From: Buxus sempervirens
Taxonomy: Eukaryota > Streptophyta > Magnoliopsida > Buxales > Buxaceae
Reading direction: 5' to 3'
Assembly: GCA_947561395.2 (NCBI GenBank)
Contig: OX387190.1
Span: 21,384,858 to 21,448,857, forward strand
Length of the DNA stretch: 64,000 nt
Below the pieces are notes generated by a model. It made no database searches and was not told the DNA's origin. It worked only from the letters and a program-made list of their open reading frames with translations. Positions 32,010-42,745 of this stretch are shown one piece after another; position 1 is the first letter of the stretch; each line of letters starts with the position of its first letter. A program made the position numbers and the translations under genes.

Positions 32010-33983
32010 TGTCGAGTGACAAGTAATTCTGGACCTTAATTAGGAAACAAGATTAATAAAATCCAAAATCACTCATCTAAGACATATCCTGTCACCTGAT
32101 AATCCAGATAATCCATGCCCATAACATATATCAGAGTGCGTAATAGAAAATTTTAACCATCAATAAACCACTAGGGAAATGTAAATCTATAAAGTATCAT
32201 CTCAATGAAGATACAACTCCAAAATACATACATACAAAGAAAGACAAATATATACAACAATAAATTGAAAGGCAACTAGAAAAGAGAATTCCCACAACCT
32301 GAGAATCTTGAATACATACTCAAACTTAAATAAAACAAACCCAAAATACATAGACTAGAGGTAGACTAGATGTTCGTCTCCTCCCAATCAACTCATACCA
32401 TTTGTTAGATGCATGGATTGACTCAGGGACACTCTTAGGAATCACCACATCACTAAGGTGATCATCTGATATATCTGCACAGCCTATAAATATAAACTAA
32501 ATGAGATTGAAGATCACAGTAAGCCATCATTTATATAATTTAAATAAACAATGCATCATATAATCTAAACCGTGATACATCAAAAATCAACATGTCCAAG
32601 TGAGAGAAACAAATATCTCATTAAATTACAAGAATTCACAATAAGGTTAAGAAGAATTACAGTTATCATCAACTGTAATATATGAATCAATTTATAACTT
32701 AAAACCAAATCAATCTGATCAATCTGATAAATCATATCATATTATATCACAAGGCTAATTGACATACTATTCGGCCAGAACTATAGACATTGCTCGAACT
32801 ACAATCATACTATCTAGATTATGATGCACAATCCTTGGATTATAAGAACACCACACACACATTTTGGGTAAGTCCCCTTCCACCGGAAAATGCTAATCAC
32901 ACGTAGTCACACAACAATTCACATACAATTCCCCATTTTTAATTAAATTTCCCAAAATTCTCTTTCATGCAATAACCCATGTGATAATATAATCAAACAC
33001 TGAATTTTATTCTAAAGCTATGTTTAGAAATTGATTGACCTATTAATCCCTTTATTTTTAAGCTATTTTCTAAGCAATATTTATAACTCATTATTCTAAG
33101 CCTTTAAACCACGTAAGTCATTAAGCCATCAAGCTACCTAAACCATTTTATCAAATAAGCAACTAAGCTAAGTCAAATATTAAGTCACTACTATAATAAA
33201 GCAACTTATATAGTCATTAGACTATCCACTATCCATTTTTAAGCATTACTCTAAACTACTTTTTAGTCATAGCCTAGGCCATGAGATAAGCTATCTAAGC
33301 ATGAAACAAGCTATCTAATACCCATGCTAAAAGGAGAACACATATAGGACATGGCATGCAATTAAGCTTTGTAGGTATTTAACTTTGCATGCTTTTAAGT
33401 TTGCATGACTCCTAAGTAGTACCTTTTATGAAGCATCTTAGGCCATATACATGGCTTGGGGTAGTGTTGACATAAGCACTAGATATATAGGTGTTAGCAT
33501 GGGTCTTGAAATTTGTATAGTTATGCACTCCTGTAGCTGTTGGCGTCTGTGAGTGATTGTTGATATATCATTCTATCTAGCTTGCAACACTAATATCATT
33601 GACTTTTATGACAACCTGACAAATCAGTTTTTGGGGTTCACCAAATCCTATGTGCTCCACCAAAACCAATTCTAAATATAAATACTATATGCAGAAATAA
33701 AATAGATTACATTTACAATCTAAAGAGGCCTAAAACGTGAGGTAACGAACCCCAATAATACATCATAGCAAGGAGCAATACAAGTCCAACAATTGCTCTA
33801 ATTATTCGTGCATTCAAAATATATGAGATAATTCACAATTAAGATATATAATCCCATTAGTAAATACCAGTAACTCATATTTAATTTAGTAGTTAATCCA
33901 ATAATTAATAGAAAATTTAAGACAACCCTCATAGCATCGAAAGTAAATCCAAATTATCGAAACACTTAAAATTGGATGTTACA
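32010..33983 (-). mobile_element. LTR-like remnant, minus orientation
   Basis: In minus sense it starts TGTAACATCCAATTTTAAG at 33983 and could end ...CACTCGACA at 32010. A purine-rich GAAGAGAGAGG sits directly upstream (33997-33987), as a polypurine tract would before a 3' LTR. The outer end is uncertain and no target duplication is found, so this would be a 3' LTR of a truncated Ty3-type element. AT-rich, no coding. Confidence 0.4.
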
Positions 33984-35527
33984 ATACCTCTCTCTTCAAA
34001 GCCTGTGTCATGCTCACTAGAATCTATGAAATCAGTTGCCATTCTTGTCAGTGAACATAATATTCCAGAGGCAAAGATTGGACTCGCTGCTAGAGTTTCA
34101 GTGTTTCTCTGGCTATATATTTCCATCCAAATGTATAGACATAGTACAAATTCATATTTTCTACTACACCTGCCCTCTCCAAAATCCTCCTATACGCTTT
34201 AGAATTTTGACTTTGTTCCTTTAATTTGGCAATTTTAAGCCTGCAAGTATAGTTGTCACTTCAGACCTTCCTTTGGGTTCTGGTTTGGGTTCATCTGTGG
34301 CATTCTGTGTCTCTCTGTCAGTTGCCCTGGTTGCTTTATCAGATTCAGGAAATATGAAGATCAAGGATGTTGATTGAATATTCAAACTATTTGAAACTTC
34401 CATTTATTAACAGAACTTTTTCTTACATATGTAGGATTCTAAAGAGGGAGTGGGCATGTTGTGGATGGTGACAAAGGAGTAATTTACACCCACAAGAATC
34501 TGAGTCCACAAAAACTGAGTGTATTTCTATGTTATGGCTCCCACTGGTGGTGACATGAATTTGTGTTTTTTTGAGCATGGCGACAAAAAAGTGATCTTTA
34601 TTTTTTATTGGGCTAAGGTCATGAGATTGAACTAAAGAGTAAGTAAGATCCTATAGTAACTAAAAAATCCCAATTATAGCAACACCAAGTGGTCCAAATC
34701 TCTCAAAAGAACCCCATCAAAGAAAATAATAATAATTCACAATGGCGCGCAATTGGCATATGTTTAGCTAAACAGCTGAAGAATAGGCAATTTCCTTGTG
34801 CAATATAAGGGTCAAATGACTAAAACATGCTCTTTTTGAATGTGTGTTTCAAAGGGTAAACATTATTTTTTTTTTCACCAAATTTACAAGCCAATTAACA
34901 TCAGCAAAATTATCGAAGCAATGAAAACGAGAATGAAAGCAAACCAAAACGAAACACGTGCTCACACAGGGCATTCTAAATAAATAAAATTTAGGGCATC
35001 CTGACATACACACAGATTAATCTGAACACATTCAATAATATCCCTAAACTATTGAACACATTCAATAATCTGAACACAAGAATGAGATTATTTCAAATAA
35101 TTTGAACACAAGAATCAGATTAATTATTTGAGTTGGTTTCAAATCATTAAGGAAAAGCGAAGTAGCTTACTATCCTAAAAAAAGGGTAAAAAAAGAGAGA
35201 AAATACAAAATAAGCCAAAAGAAAACTAAATCCAGAGTATGTGACGTAAAACCTCGATTTTGTTAAAGTCCTCCTTTCCCCTCTAGTGTTCCTACAATGA
35301 TCAAGAAATAACCTTAGGAAAATCACGTGCCGTTGATGCCATTCCCAAAGTTTTCAAGCAAAATTGTTGAAGATCCTTTAAACACATGAATTAATTCCCT
35401 CTTTTGGTTCCTCTGTTTATCTAAATCTTAGAGCAACCCCAAGATCATGCTTGCATATGAATAAAAAAAGCTTTTATATGTAGAATTTGAGGATTGTCAT
35501 AAAAAATCCCGAATATAACAACACAGA
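33984..35527. other. AT-rich sequence, possible 3' internal remnant near 34000-34420
   Basis: Short minus-strand frames (34403-34221 and 34126-33984) could be the end of a retroelement polyprotein ahead of the LTR-like remnant, but no catalytic motif is present. From 34440 to 35527 I see no gene, only AT-rich and A-run sequence. Confidence 0.3.
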
Positions 35528-35912
35528 TGTTACGGTCCTAAATGTTAAGTGCTTAACCAACTAAGTCTTCATAAGCCTTGGGGCTTTTGGAGCAATGGTT
35601 AGGCACATAACAAATGGTATCAGAGCCAACCACCACGCCTCGGGTTCGAGTCTTGGAGGGGGCAACCTATAGGCTGGATTAAATTACCTTGGTATTATAT
35701 ATGGGCATGGTGCTAAGTCATTGAATACTGATAGATGAGTGCAGCCGCCAAGAGGGAAAAGGCTGTCACCGGGTCAGTGTCGATAGAGTGGGCCACCGTG
35801 GACGTTGGCTGCGGAAGCGTGGTGGAATGTTACGGTCCTAAATGTTAATTGCTTAACCAACTAAGTCTTCATAAGCCTTGGGGCTTTTGGAACAACGGTT
35901 AGGCACATAACA
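35528..35912 (+). mobile_element. Complete TRIM retrotransposon
   Basis: Two 85-bp LTRs (35528-35612 and 35828-35912), both TGTTACGG ... CATAACA, differ at three positions. Two bases after the first LTR is TGGTATCAGAGCC (35615-35627), the classic plant PBS for initiator tRNA-Met. The 215-bp interior has no coding capacity and ends in a short purine-rich GGTGGAA before LTR 2. ACAGA flanks both sides (35523-35527 and 35913-35917). Total length is 385 bp: a Terminal-repeat Retrotransposon In Miniature, mobilised in trans by an autonomous element. Confidence 0.93.
35615..35627 (+). promoter_or_regulatory. TRIM primer binding site (tRNA-iMet)
   Basis: TGGTATCAGAGCC, complementary to the 3' end of initiator tRNA-Met, two bases after the 5' LTR. 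Confidence 0.9.
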
Positions 35913-36823
35913 ACAGATTAAGATAAATTAGAAGACATAGACCTACCTTGTTTTTGTGCAACGACAGGCTTTGGGGATTTGGCCTTCGACATCAAGCACA
36001 ATCGAGCAAATGAATCTTCAACTCTCGCCCTCTCTTTCCAGTCCACTGTAACCCTTGAGAATAGATTCGACGGCCACTCATAAACTATAAGAAAATTTGA
36101 AGGTGTGAATGTTGGAGACAATGTCAATCGCCAGAGAGTTCTGTGTAGAAGCGTTTTAGGATGAGAGATCCATTGTTGGCATCAAACTAAGGAGCACTTT
36201 TGGAAGAGGCATCACTGGAGAGTGGGTGAGGTTCGTTTTGAGCAAGCAAGCCGTGTTTTTGATGGGCGCACTGACACAATGTAAAAAATACTTCCATATC
36301 AATTGCAATAATTATAGAATAACAAAGCTTCCATGTCTAATAGTAAAAAAAAATAGCCAAATCTGGTAAAATGCCAAGATAGATGACGTGGGAGTCTTCA
36401 AATATAGCCAAGAGAGCAACAAAATAAACAAGCATGAACTTCAAGAAAAATACCGCTGTCTTTAGCCGTGACCTTGCCGTTTGAGAAGAGAGTGACAAAA
36501 GCTTGTATGTGTTCGATTGAGAAGAGAGTGGCAAAATGATTGCACACCACGGAATAAGGAAAGGGCGGAGCAAGGAAATAGACGACGAACAATTGTGCGC
36601 AAGGAGGAAGAACGAAAGGGGTTTTGAAAGAGAGGGCTTTGAAATTTTCAGAAATGCACGCAAAAGGGATTTAATTGCATTGTTTAATTGAAATGAACGT
36701 CGATGAATGACGCTAACGACGGAACAGGTCGTTAGTTTTTGTCATTTGACGTTACGTTAGTTGGGACATTAGCGTTATTTAGATTTTTAAATGAGAAGGA
36801 CGCATGTCGCGTCGTCAAAATTC
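35913..36823. other. AT-rich sequence without a recognised gene
   Basis: Minus-strand frames of 70-110 codons exist (36663-36337, 36127-35918), but none shows a known domain or a convincing gene structure. Confidence 0.35.
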
Positions 36824-36920
36824 GAAAGACCATTCGTGACAGAGGAAATCGGTTGCATGCAACAAGCTTGTGATTGGATGTTCTAGAATGTAGACACAAG
36901 GGTCTTACGAATGGTCTTTC
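36824..36920. repeat. Small foldback / MITE-like inverted repeat
   Basis: GAAAGACCATTCGT (36824-36837) is exactly complementary to ACGAATGGTCTTTC (36907-36920), with weaker extension outward, around a 69-bp loop. A second short hairpin TTTCGAAC...GTTCGAAA lies at about 36963-36988. Target duplications are not clear. Confidence 0.5.
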
Positions 36921-38373
36921 AAACGACCATTACGTGACACACGTCCAACCATCCCTCTCTCCTCTTTCGAACAGCAATGGTCGTTCGAAAAACTTTCCGT
37001 TTATTTTTTGAACAGCAACTCACTCTGTTATTAAGACAATAGCGTCGTTCGAGACGCGTTCGAGCATCGTTCGAACAAGATCCCAAAACCTCCCAAAATT
37101 TTAAATGGGTTTTTACAGCAACACCCCCTGAGGTTTGGCTAATGGGCACACGCTACCCCTGTGGTTTAGAAATGATCACTTATAACCCTCGAGTTTTGTA
37201 AAACAGGCGCGTACGACCCCTATCGTTAGTTGGCGAGCAACGGTGTTAAGTGTTAATTTCTTAAAGACTAAACTACCCCTCCTCTCTTAACAGTTGCCCA
37301 CCCCTTTCCTTTTTGTCACAGAACCCCCATTCCTCCCCTTTCAACGAACCCTTCTTCCTCCTTCTCTCTTAACAGTCACCCGGCGAGTGGAGACGACTTA
37401 CCTGTGAGGCGAGACAAAACCAACATGACTTGGAATTTCTAGTAAGTCATTCGTCATTCTTCAATTTCATCCTTAAGATTTGAAGCTAGGGTTTCCTCCT
37501 TAAGAATGGTGGCTAATCGAAGTTCTTTTATGCGGCATTTTTTTTGTTCTATCTCGTTAGTTGGGCGGACAAACTTTCCTTTCCATTTCTAATTGATTTA
37601 ACCAGATATGGATAGGAATCTATCCTTTGAATATGACTATGATGATTCTTTGTTGGGAACATACAAAGTGATGGTTGGGACCAATTATAGGGTGGGGTGG
37701 AATGACCAATGTGGGTGCATGAGAGAGAGGATAATGTGATTATGAGTGCATAAAAGGTGACTACTGACTAAGTGACTAGTGGGGATTCAAAATCAAAGTA
37801 AGATTAGTTTTACGGTTTGGGTTCTTCCCTTTTTATCACTTCCCAAGTCAAAAAAATGAAAATTTTAAAGGTTAATTTGTGAATTGAAGGTCAAAAAGTA
37901 GATTAATGTTAATGGGGTTTGTGTATTTTGGTGATTTTTGGCAACATCTTTTGATGAAAGAGGTTGATGTGGTTCCTGACTTTTGATTTGGACTTGAATT
38001 TGATTCCATGGAAGTGGGTGTGGGTTTTGTGATTGATATATGGAAAGAGATTGAAGGAACAGTAAAAAGGAAATGTTGTCCAGCTTGACTAAGGGTAATA
38101 ATGAGTTTTAGTAGCACTAAAAAGCGTATCCAGGTATATATATAGGTTGATTAAGGGTAATAATGAGTTTTGGTAGAAACCCTGTACATCAACACACCAA
38201 TAAACTTCAAAGAAAAGAAAAGAAACAGTGGAGACACCAAAAAGGAGTAAAAAGGATCATCTTGAATTATGTTTGATGACATCAAATTGGATACATGCTT
38301 TTCCAAATGCTTTTGTGTTAATCTAGTCATGTTTTGCTATTTGTTTTGTAGGATTTAGTCTATTCAAATTGGC
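36921..38373 (+). other. Upstream region of the GRF gene, with a dispersed-repeat-like block
   Basis: 37100-37260 contains ACCCCCTGAGGTTTGG and CTACCCCTGTGGTTT, words I recognise from a common dispersed plant repeat but cannot assign. 37270-37510 looks like a 5' untranslated exon region (pyrimidine-rich, GCTAGGGTTTCC). A TATATATATA run lies at about 38133. A TTTTGTAG acceptor at 38352 suggests a 5' UTR intron ending shortly before the start codon at 38374. Confidence 0.4.
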
Positions 38374-39164
38374 ATGGCATCATCTACTGAAAATTGCCTG
38401 TTTGACTTGAAGTACGAAAGCAAAAACTGCTTCTGCAAAAAGAAAGCAATCATAAGAGTATCAGAGACATCTGAACACCCAAATAAATTGTTTTATACAT
38501 GTGGAAGAAATGTATCTGTAAGTATCATCTTGACTTTATTTATGTGTTTACTAAATGTCTTATTCGTGCTACTAATATAATTATAGACTTGTAGGTTACA
38601 ACTTCTGAATCATCATGTAATTTTTTCCAATGGTGTGAGCCTATAGCACCGTGTGGTGTTAGTCAATTGAAATACGAAAGTCGTGTTTGTAAGTGTAAAA
38701 GGAAAACTATTATAAGAGTATCTGAGACGTCTGCCAATCCCAATAGACTATTCTATACGTGTGCTAGGAAGGTCATGGTAAGTATAGCTATTTTTTTTAT
38801 TAATTTCATTTTTTCCCTTGTCTTATGAAAAATTACTTTACCATTGTAGGTTTCTACATCAAAACCATCATGCGAATTTTTTGAATGGTGTACTCCTGTA
38901 CGTATGTGTAGTCTTGAATTTACGAATGAGAAATGTAGTTCTACAAAGACAAATTGCAGTATGAGCATGTCTGAAGATTCAACTGGAGCATCAATTGACA
39001 ATCTTAGTTCACGAATGACCTAGATTGATGACAAAATGGAGAATCTGAAATCCCTAGAAGAAGAAATAATGGGTCTATGAGAGGAACTACGAGAGGAAAT
39101 GAAAGGGTTGAAATTACTCCTTTTAGTAGCAATTGTACTGCAAGTGATTGTACATATTTTCTAG
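38374..39164 (+). pseudogene. Double GRF zinc-finger gene, truncated by nonsense codons
   Basis: Three exons: 38374-38517, 38595-38777 and 38850 onward. Both introns are short, GT-AG and phase 0 (GTAAGT donors, TTGTAG acceptors). The protein has two GRF-type zinc fingers, CFCKKKAIIRVSETSEHPNK...YTC + CNFFQW and CKCKRKTIIRVSETSANPNR...YTC + CEFFEW. Each finger is split by an intron before its last Cys. Reading stops at TAG 39021-39023 after 166 codons. The same frame continues through a second stop (TGA 39078-39080, likely from CGA) to TAG 39162-39164, encoding a coiled coil and a terminal hydrophobic segment (LLLLVAIVLQVIVHIF). So either a shortened soluble protein or a recently broken gene. 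GRF proteins bind nucleic acid; the role here is unknown. Confidence 0.72.
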
Positions 39165-39776
39165 ATGATATAGTAAATTAGAAAGTATGCAACTAGAACA
39201 TGCTTGTAGTGATTATCCTTGAATGTTTTGTGCCAATTAACTTGTGTAAAATGTTTTGTAGTGATTATCCTTGAATGTTTTACATTTTCCATTGTTTATA
39301 TCTTAAGATTCCAAGTACTCAAGTGTTTCTTTGCCAGTTTCGGATATTTAGATTGGATAGTATCTGTCCTTGTATCAGGTCAACATTGTTGGCTTTGGGA
39401 ATCTCTCCAGATTCTTAGACTTCTAACCAGGCACAGACAACTCCGGTTGTGACTGAAGACACGGTAAACTCTGGTTAGTAAAACTGTTTTGGCCTCTTTT
39501 TCTGTCCAAATATTGATCACACATGCGAAAGAGAAAGGGTACTGTCAATTTTATATTGAGCTCTCCATCGACCACCACAAGGAAATGTGTGGTCATGTGC
39601 AAAGAAAATGGAGGAAATGAAGCCTCTTTCTCTCCATCTTTTTATAGCCGGAGGCAGTTTGGGTTGTTTATCAAGGTGTACACAAAAGGTCTGATACGAT
39701 ATGGAGTCAGTAGTGCCAGTTAAAGTAGTAGTCAATTGTTGATCTTTTATTGTGTTTTGTAAAATGTAATTGGTAG
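39165..39776. other. 3' flank of the GRF gene; no gene seen
   Basis: Contains a short direct repeat TGTAGTGATTATCCTTGAATG at 39210 and about 39258. Nothing else is recognised. Confidence 0.4.
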
Positions 39777-40449
39777 TGTACGCACCTAAAATTGGTCGCA
39801 CGACGAGGCGCACGTGGTGATGCGCGTGCCTCGGAACTATTTTGGAGTCGCCACTGCCTGAGAGGTGCAGGCAGACACATGGGGTGCCTATACAGGTCTA
39901 TTTTTACTGGTCTGCGGCTTTTTAGAGATTCGAGGTAAGTTATTGGTTACATCTAGGGAAGTCCGAAGACACCCTGGCCCGCCCCGTCGATTTGACAGGT
40001 CCCTCGGGTCTCCCTAGTTTTGAGTCAACTTAATCTCACCCTTTTCCTATGCCAACATGCTTCTTTTTGGTCTAGTGGGGACCATTGAAGGTGTAGGCCC
40101 ATTTTATTATTGATTTTATCTTTTTAGCCCTTTGAGTGAAATGAGTCGGGTGTGGGCCCCGTTGGAAGGTCCATAGTGGATCAAATTGGACTGTCAAATC
40201 CAAGGTCTATTTTGGGTTTTTGGGGATGCTTGAAATTGTGTGGGCCCCTGTGTGGGCCTACAGTGGTGCAATACTTAAAAAAAACCTTGTTGATCCCCTA
40301 CCAATCAAACCAAGAAAAAAAAAATGAAATGACAACATATTAAGAAGGGATTAAGGGGACTTAATAGGGGTACATTAGAACTTAAAGATGAGGAAGGGAA
40401 CATGCTCCCTTTTTGAAAATAAAGAGAATGCTTTTGAATCACACTTTAC
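39777..40449 (-). mobile_element. Fragment of a third Tat-type LTR ('F'), minus orientation
   Basis: Starts (plus strand) TGTACGCACC and shows, in diverged form, the same order of blocks as the C-family LTR end: GGAGTCGCCA (39844-39853), GAGGTGCAGGCAGACAC, TGGTCTGCGGC, GAAGTCCGAAGACACCC, GGGCCCCGTTGGAAGG. In LTR sense this is the U5 end. No PBS lies outside 39777, so this edge is a 3' LTR or solo LTR. The rest was displaced by element A at 40450. Confidence 0.8.
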
Positions 40450-40540
40450 TGTAGACACCCCAAATTGCACAAACAATCATCAAAAATCATTATCTCCTGG
40501 AAAGCCAGCACAGAATTTGAAGAAAATAAACTTTTACCTG

Positions 40541-40680
40541 TATCCGGATACTCAATCCGGATACAAGTACTCTTTCCCGTATCCGGATACTCATACCGGA
40601 TACGTGTGAGCCTTGGCGTATCCGGTACCATGTACCGGATACCTTAAGGCTCTTTGTTATCCGGTCTGATGTACCGGATA
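40541..40680 (+). promoter_or_regulatory. 39-bp-phased palindrome array in U3 of the A 5' LTR
   Basis: Four 23-bp units TATCCGG-N9-CCGGATA start at 40541, 40580, 40619 and 40658: three consecutive steps of exactly 39 bp. Both 7-bp arms are perfect in all four units, while the 9-bp centre differs each time. The array ends 157 bp before the TATA box, unlike the 12-13 bp in the C family. Copies in the 3' LTR start at 59808, 59847, 59886 and 59925. Confidence 0.95.
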
Positions 40681-40837
40681 CCGTAAGTTTGCTCAAAATT
40701 AGGGTTTTCCGAGAGCTTTTCACTTTTACCATCATGTCCCTCATTAAATGAGGGGAAATCGCGGAAATAACCTTAGGGTTTAGGTTTGAGGGGTTCTAGA
40801 CATTAAGTTGTGTCTACCAATGACCTTAGCCCTTGCC

Positions 40838-40845
40838 TATAAATA
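40838..40845 (+). promoter_or_regulatory. TATA box of the A 5' LTR
   Basis: CCTATAAATAGGAGCC context, a canonical plant TATA box; identical at 60105-60112 in the 3' LTR and 62366-62373 in the third LTR. Confidence 0.85.
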
Positions 40846-42642
40846 GGAGCCACCTCCTTGAGCAAATGACACAACTCTTGTTTTGAATTCTCGCAAAGAA
40901 GAACTCCAAGAGAAGAAGAAAACCGCTGTGGAATCGCCTCCAGCACTCAGGTAAGCCTCAACTTTTCTTTTTATTTTCTGTCTTTACATTCCTAGATCTA
41001 GATCTCTTCTTCTACCTTTCTGTAGTGTAAAGCCTTGTTTGCATGTGTGGAAATCCTTCCCCGGCTCAAAGTATCTCAAGACTCCCCTAGCCGTAAAACG
41101 TGAAGGCGGATCTAGGAGAAACGAGACTGGGGATTGACCCTAGTGCTAGAACCTATGTAGCATAAGGCCTTTTTGATTGATTGTAAACCGTTCCATATTC
41201 AAAGTACCCTTGATTATCTTAAAGAGAACAGAGGGAAACGATAATGGAACGGAACCCTAGGCTATGCTAGAACCTATTTTATTGAATCTATATGCATGTG
41301 TATGGATCTTGCTAGGTTTTTTTCACTTTTGCACACATATCACTATTTTGGCGGGATAGGCTCATATTTGGGGTTTATTGCATTTATTGTGATAAATCTC
41401 AAATAAATGGCCTCAATCAATTCTGGAATGCCTTTCGGATGATTTTGAAGTATTTGTGTTCATCTTACACGAATTTCATTTTTTATCAATTTTCGGATTT
41501 GGTTTTTACTCAAAAATGGCTTAGCTTGACAGCACCTGTGCCCCTACTTCGGACGTCCGTAACTTCATCATCCGGATGAATTTTGGGACGATTCCAGAAC
41601 CATGGGAAAGGTGAGGCTGTCTAGTTTATGTCCACCAAATTTCATGATTTTCTATTTAGCCGATTTTTGACACCTTTCTGTCGAAGTTAAGTGGACAGTT
41701 CAGGTCCAAGTACAGAACTTGTCACTTCGACGGACCGCCATGTGTTCGTTTTAAGTCCGATTCGAGTGATTTTTGTTCCTGAGTACTCCTTTATGAGTCT
41801 ATTTTCAAATCCAATTGGTTTCATAATTTTTGAACTCCATTTGAATTATTGGTAGCCGATTTACTCAGAACTGCTCATTTGCATTTTTCTGGGTAAATCT
41901 GTGATCTTCGGGGCCTGTTCGGGAGACCACCCAAGGCACATCCGAAGGGATTTTTGTATGAGGCTAGTTTCTATGGAAAGATGGCCATACAAACTTCAAT
42001 CACACCAAATTTCACGGATTTCTATGTAGTGGATTTTTCTAGACAATTTTCCAAAGTTGCCCATTTACCACTTTTTCAAAATCCACAACAGAACTTTAAA
42101 GGAGTATAACTCCTAGATTTCTCACCGGAATGAAGTGAAATTTTGCATGAGACTCTTGTTTACCCTAATCTTTCAAATGGATTTGGTTTGGTTCAATTCA
42201 GAATTGGATTTGAATGATTTCAAGACAAAGGATCTTACTTTTTACCAAAATTCCCGGATTTGCCTCAACTTGGTTTTTGCCACTTTTGCTTTGATTTCCA
42301 TCTTTTGAGATATTCCAGAAGTGATATTGACATAAGAGATGATCTAAAATCCATTTAGATCTTAATGTGAAAATATCATACATTGTTCCTTTTTCAAGGC
42401 TTTTTCATGATTTTTAGCAAGCTTTCTTACATTATTTTTTGCATGAACATACACTTGGCAACCACTTCGTGTGGATGAATGGGGGTGCCTAACACCTTCC
42501 CCCGTTCATAATCTAATCCCCTTACCCATCTCTGGATGTGATTTTTAAGTAGGATTATTTTTTATCCTAGAATGTTTCTTTTGGCTATTTTTGCATACTT
42601 TTGAATCTTTGGTGTCCATTCTCACCCCAAAATCATGAATGG

Positions 42643-42652
42643 TGGCGACTCT
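42643..42652 (+). promoter_or_regulatory. PBS-like decamer in U5 of the A 5' LTR
   Basis: TGGCGACTCT is identical to the first ten bases of the true PBS 84 bp downstream. It is conserved at the corresponding place in all Tat-type LTRs here. Confidence 0.6.
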
Positions 42653-42726
42653 CCCAATTTTTGCGTTGAGCCCGTGTGTTGACGGAGGGACGATCACTCC
42701 GGTGATTTTTTCCCATGTCTCACAAC

Positions 42727-42745
42727 TGGCGACTCTGCTGGGGAC
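42727..42745 (+). promoter_or_regulatory. Primer binding site of element A (tRNA-Arg type)
   Basis: TGGCGACTCTGCTGGGGAC, two bases after the LTR end. It matches the 3' end of plant tRNA-Arg and differs from element C's PBS at one base. Confidence 0.88.

Larger units (their letters stand above)
40450..42724 (+). mobile_element. 5' LTR of element A
   Basis: 2,275 bp, TGTAGACACC ... GTCTCACA. Contains a 4-unit palindrome array, TATAAATA at 40838-40845 with the likely start about 30 bp downstream, a long R-U5, and a PBS-like decamer 72 bp before its end. Several small frames in it recur in all three A-type LTRs and are not genes. Confidence 0.95.

Noticed and set aside
32010..33983. Solo LTR with target duplication
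   Set aside because: The flanks (TGGTA and ATACC) are not direct repeats, so only an LTR-like remnant is claimed.
35615..35660. Possible tRNA gene (TGGTATCAGAGCC followed by GGTTCGAGTC)
   Set aside because: No cloverleaf can be drawn; the first motif is a PBS directly after an LTR, and flanking LTRs and TSDs show a TRIM.
37100..37260. Terminal inverted repeat of a Mutator-like element around the GRF gene
   Set aside because: No inverted partner copy was found on the other side of the gene up to 39776.
40541..40680. Regular palindromic repeats with similar unit length look like a CRISPR array
   Set aside because: The 'spacers' are 16-bp degenerate linkers, there are no cas genes, the sequence is plant nuclear, and the units sit in LTR promoters.
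42198..42383. 61-codon minus-strand frame repeated at 61465-61650 and 63728-63913
   Set aside because: It recurs only because it lies in the three copies of the A LTR; no domain and no start context.
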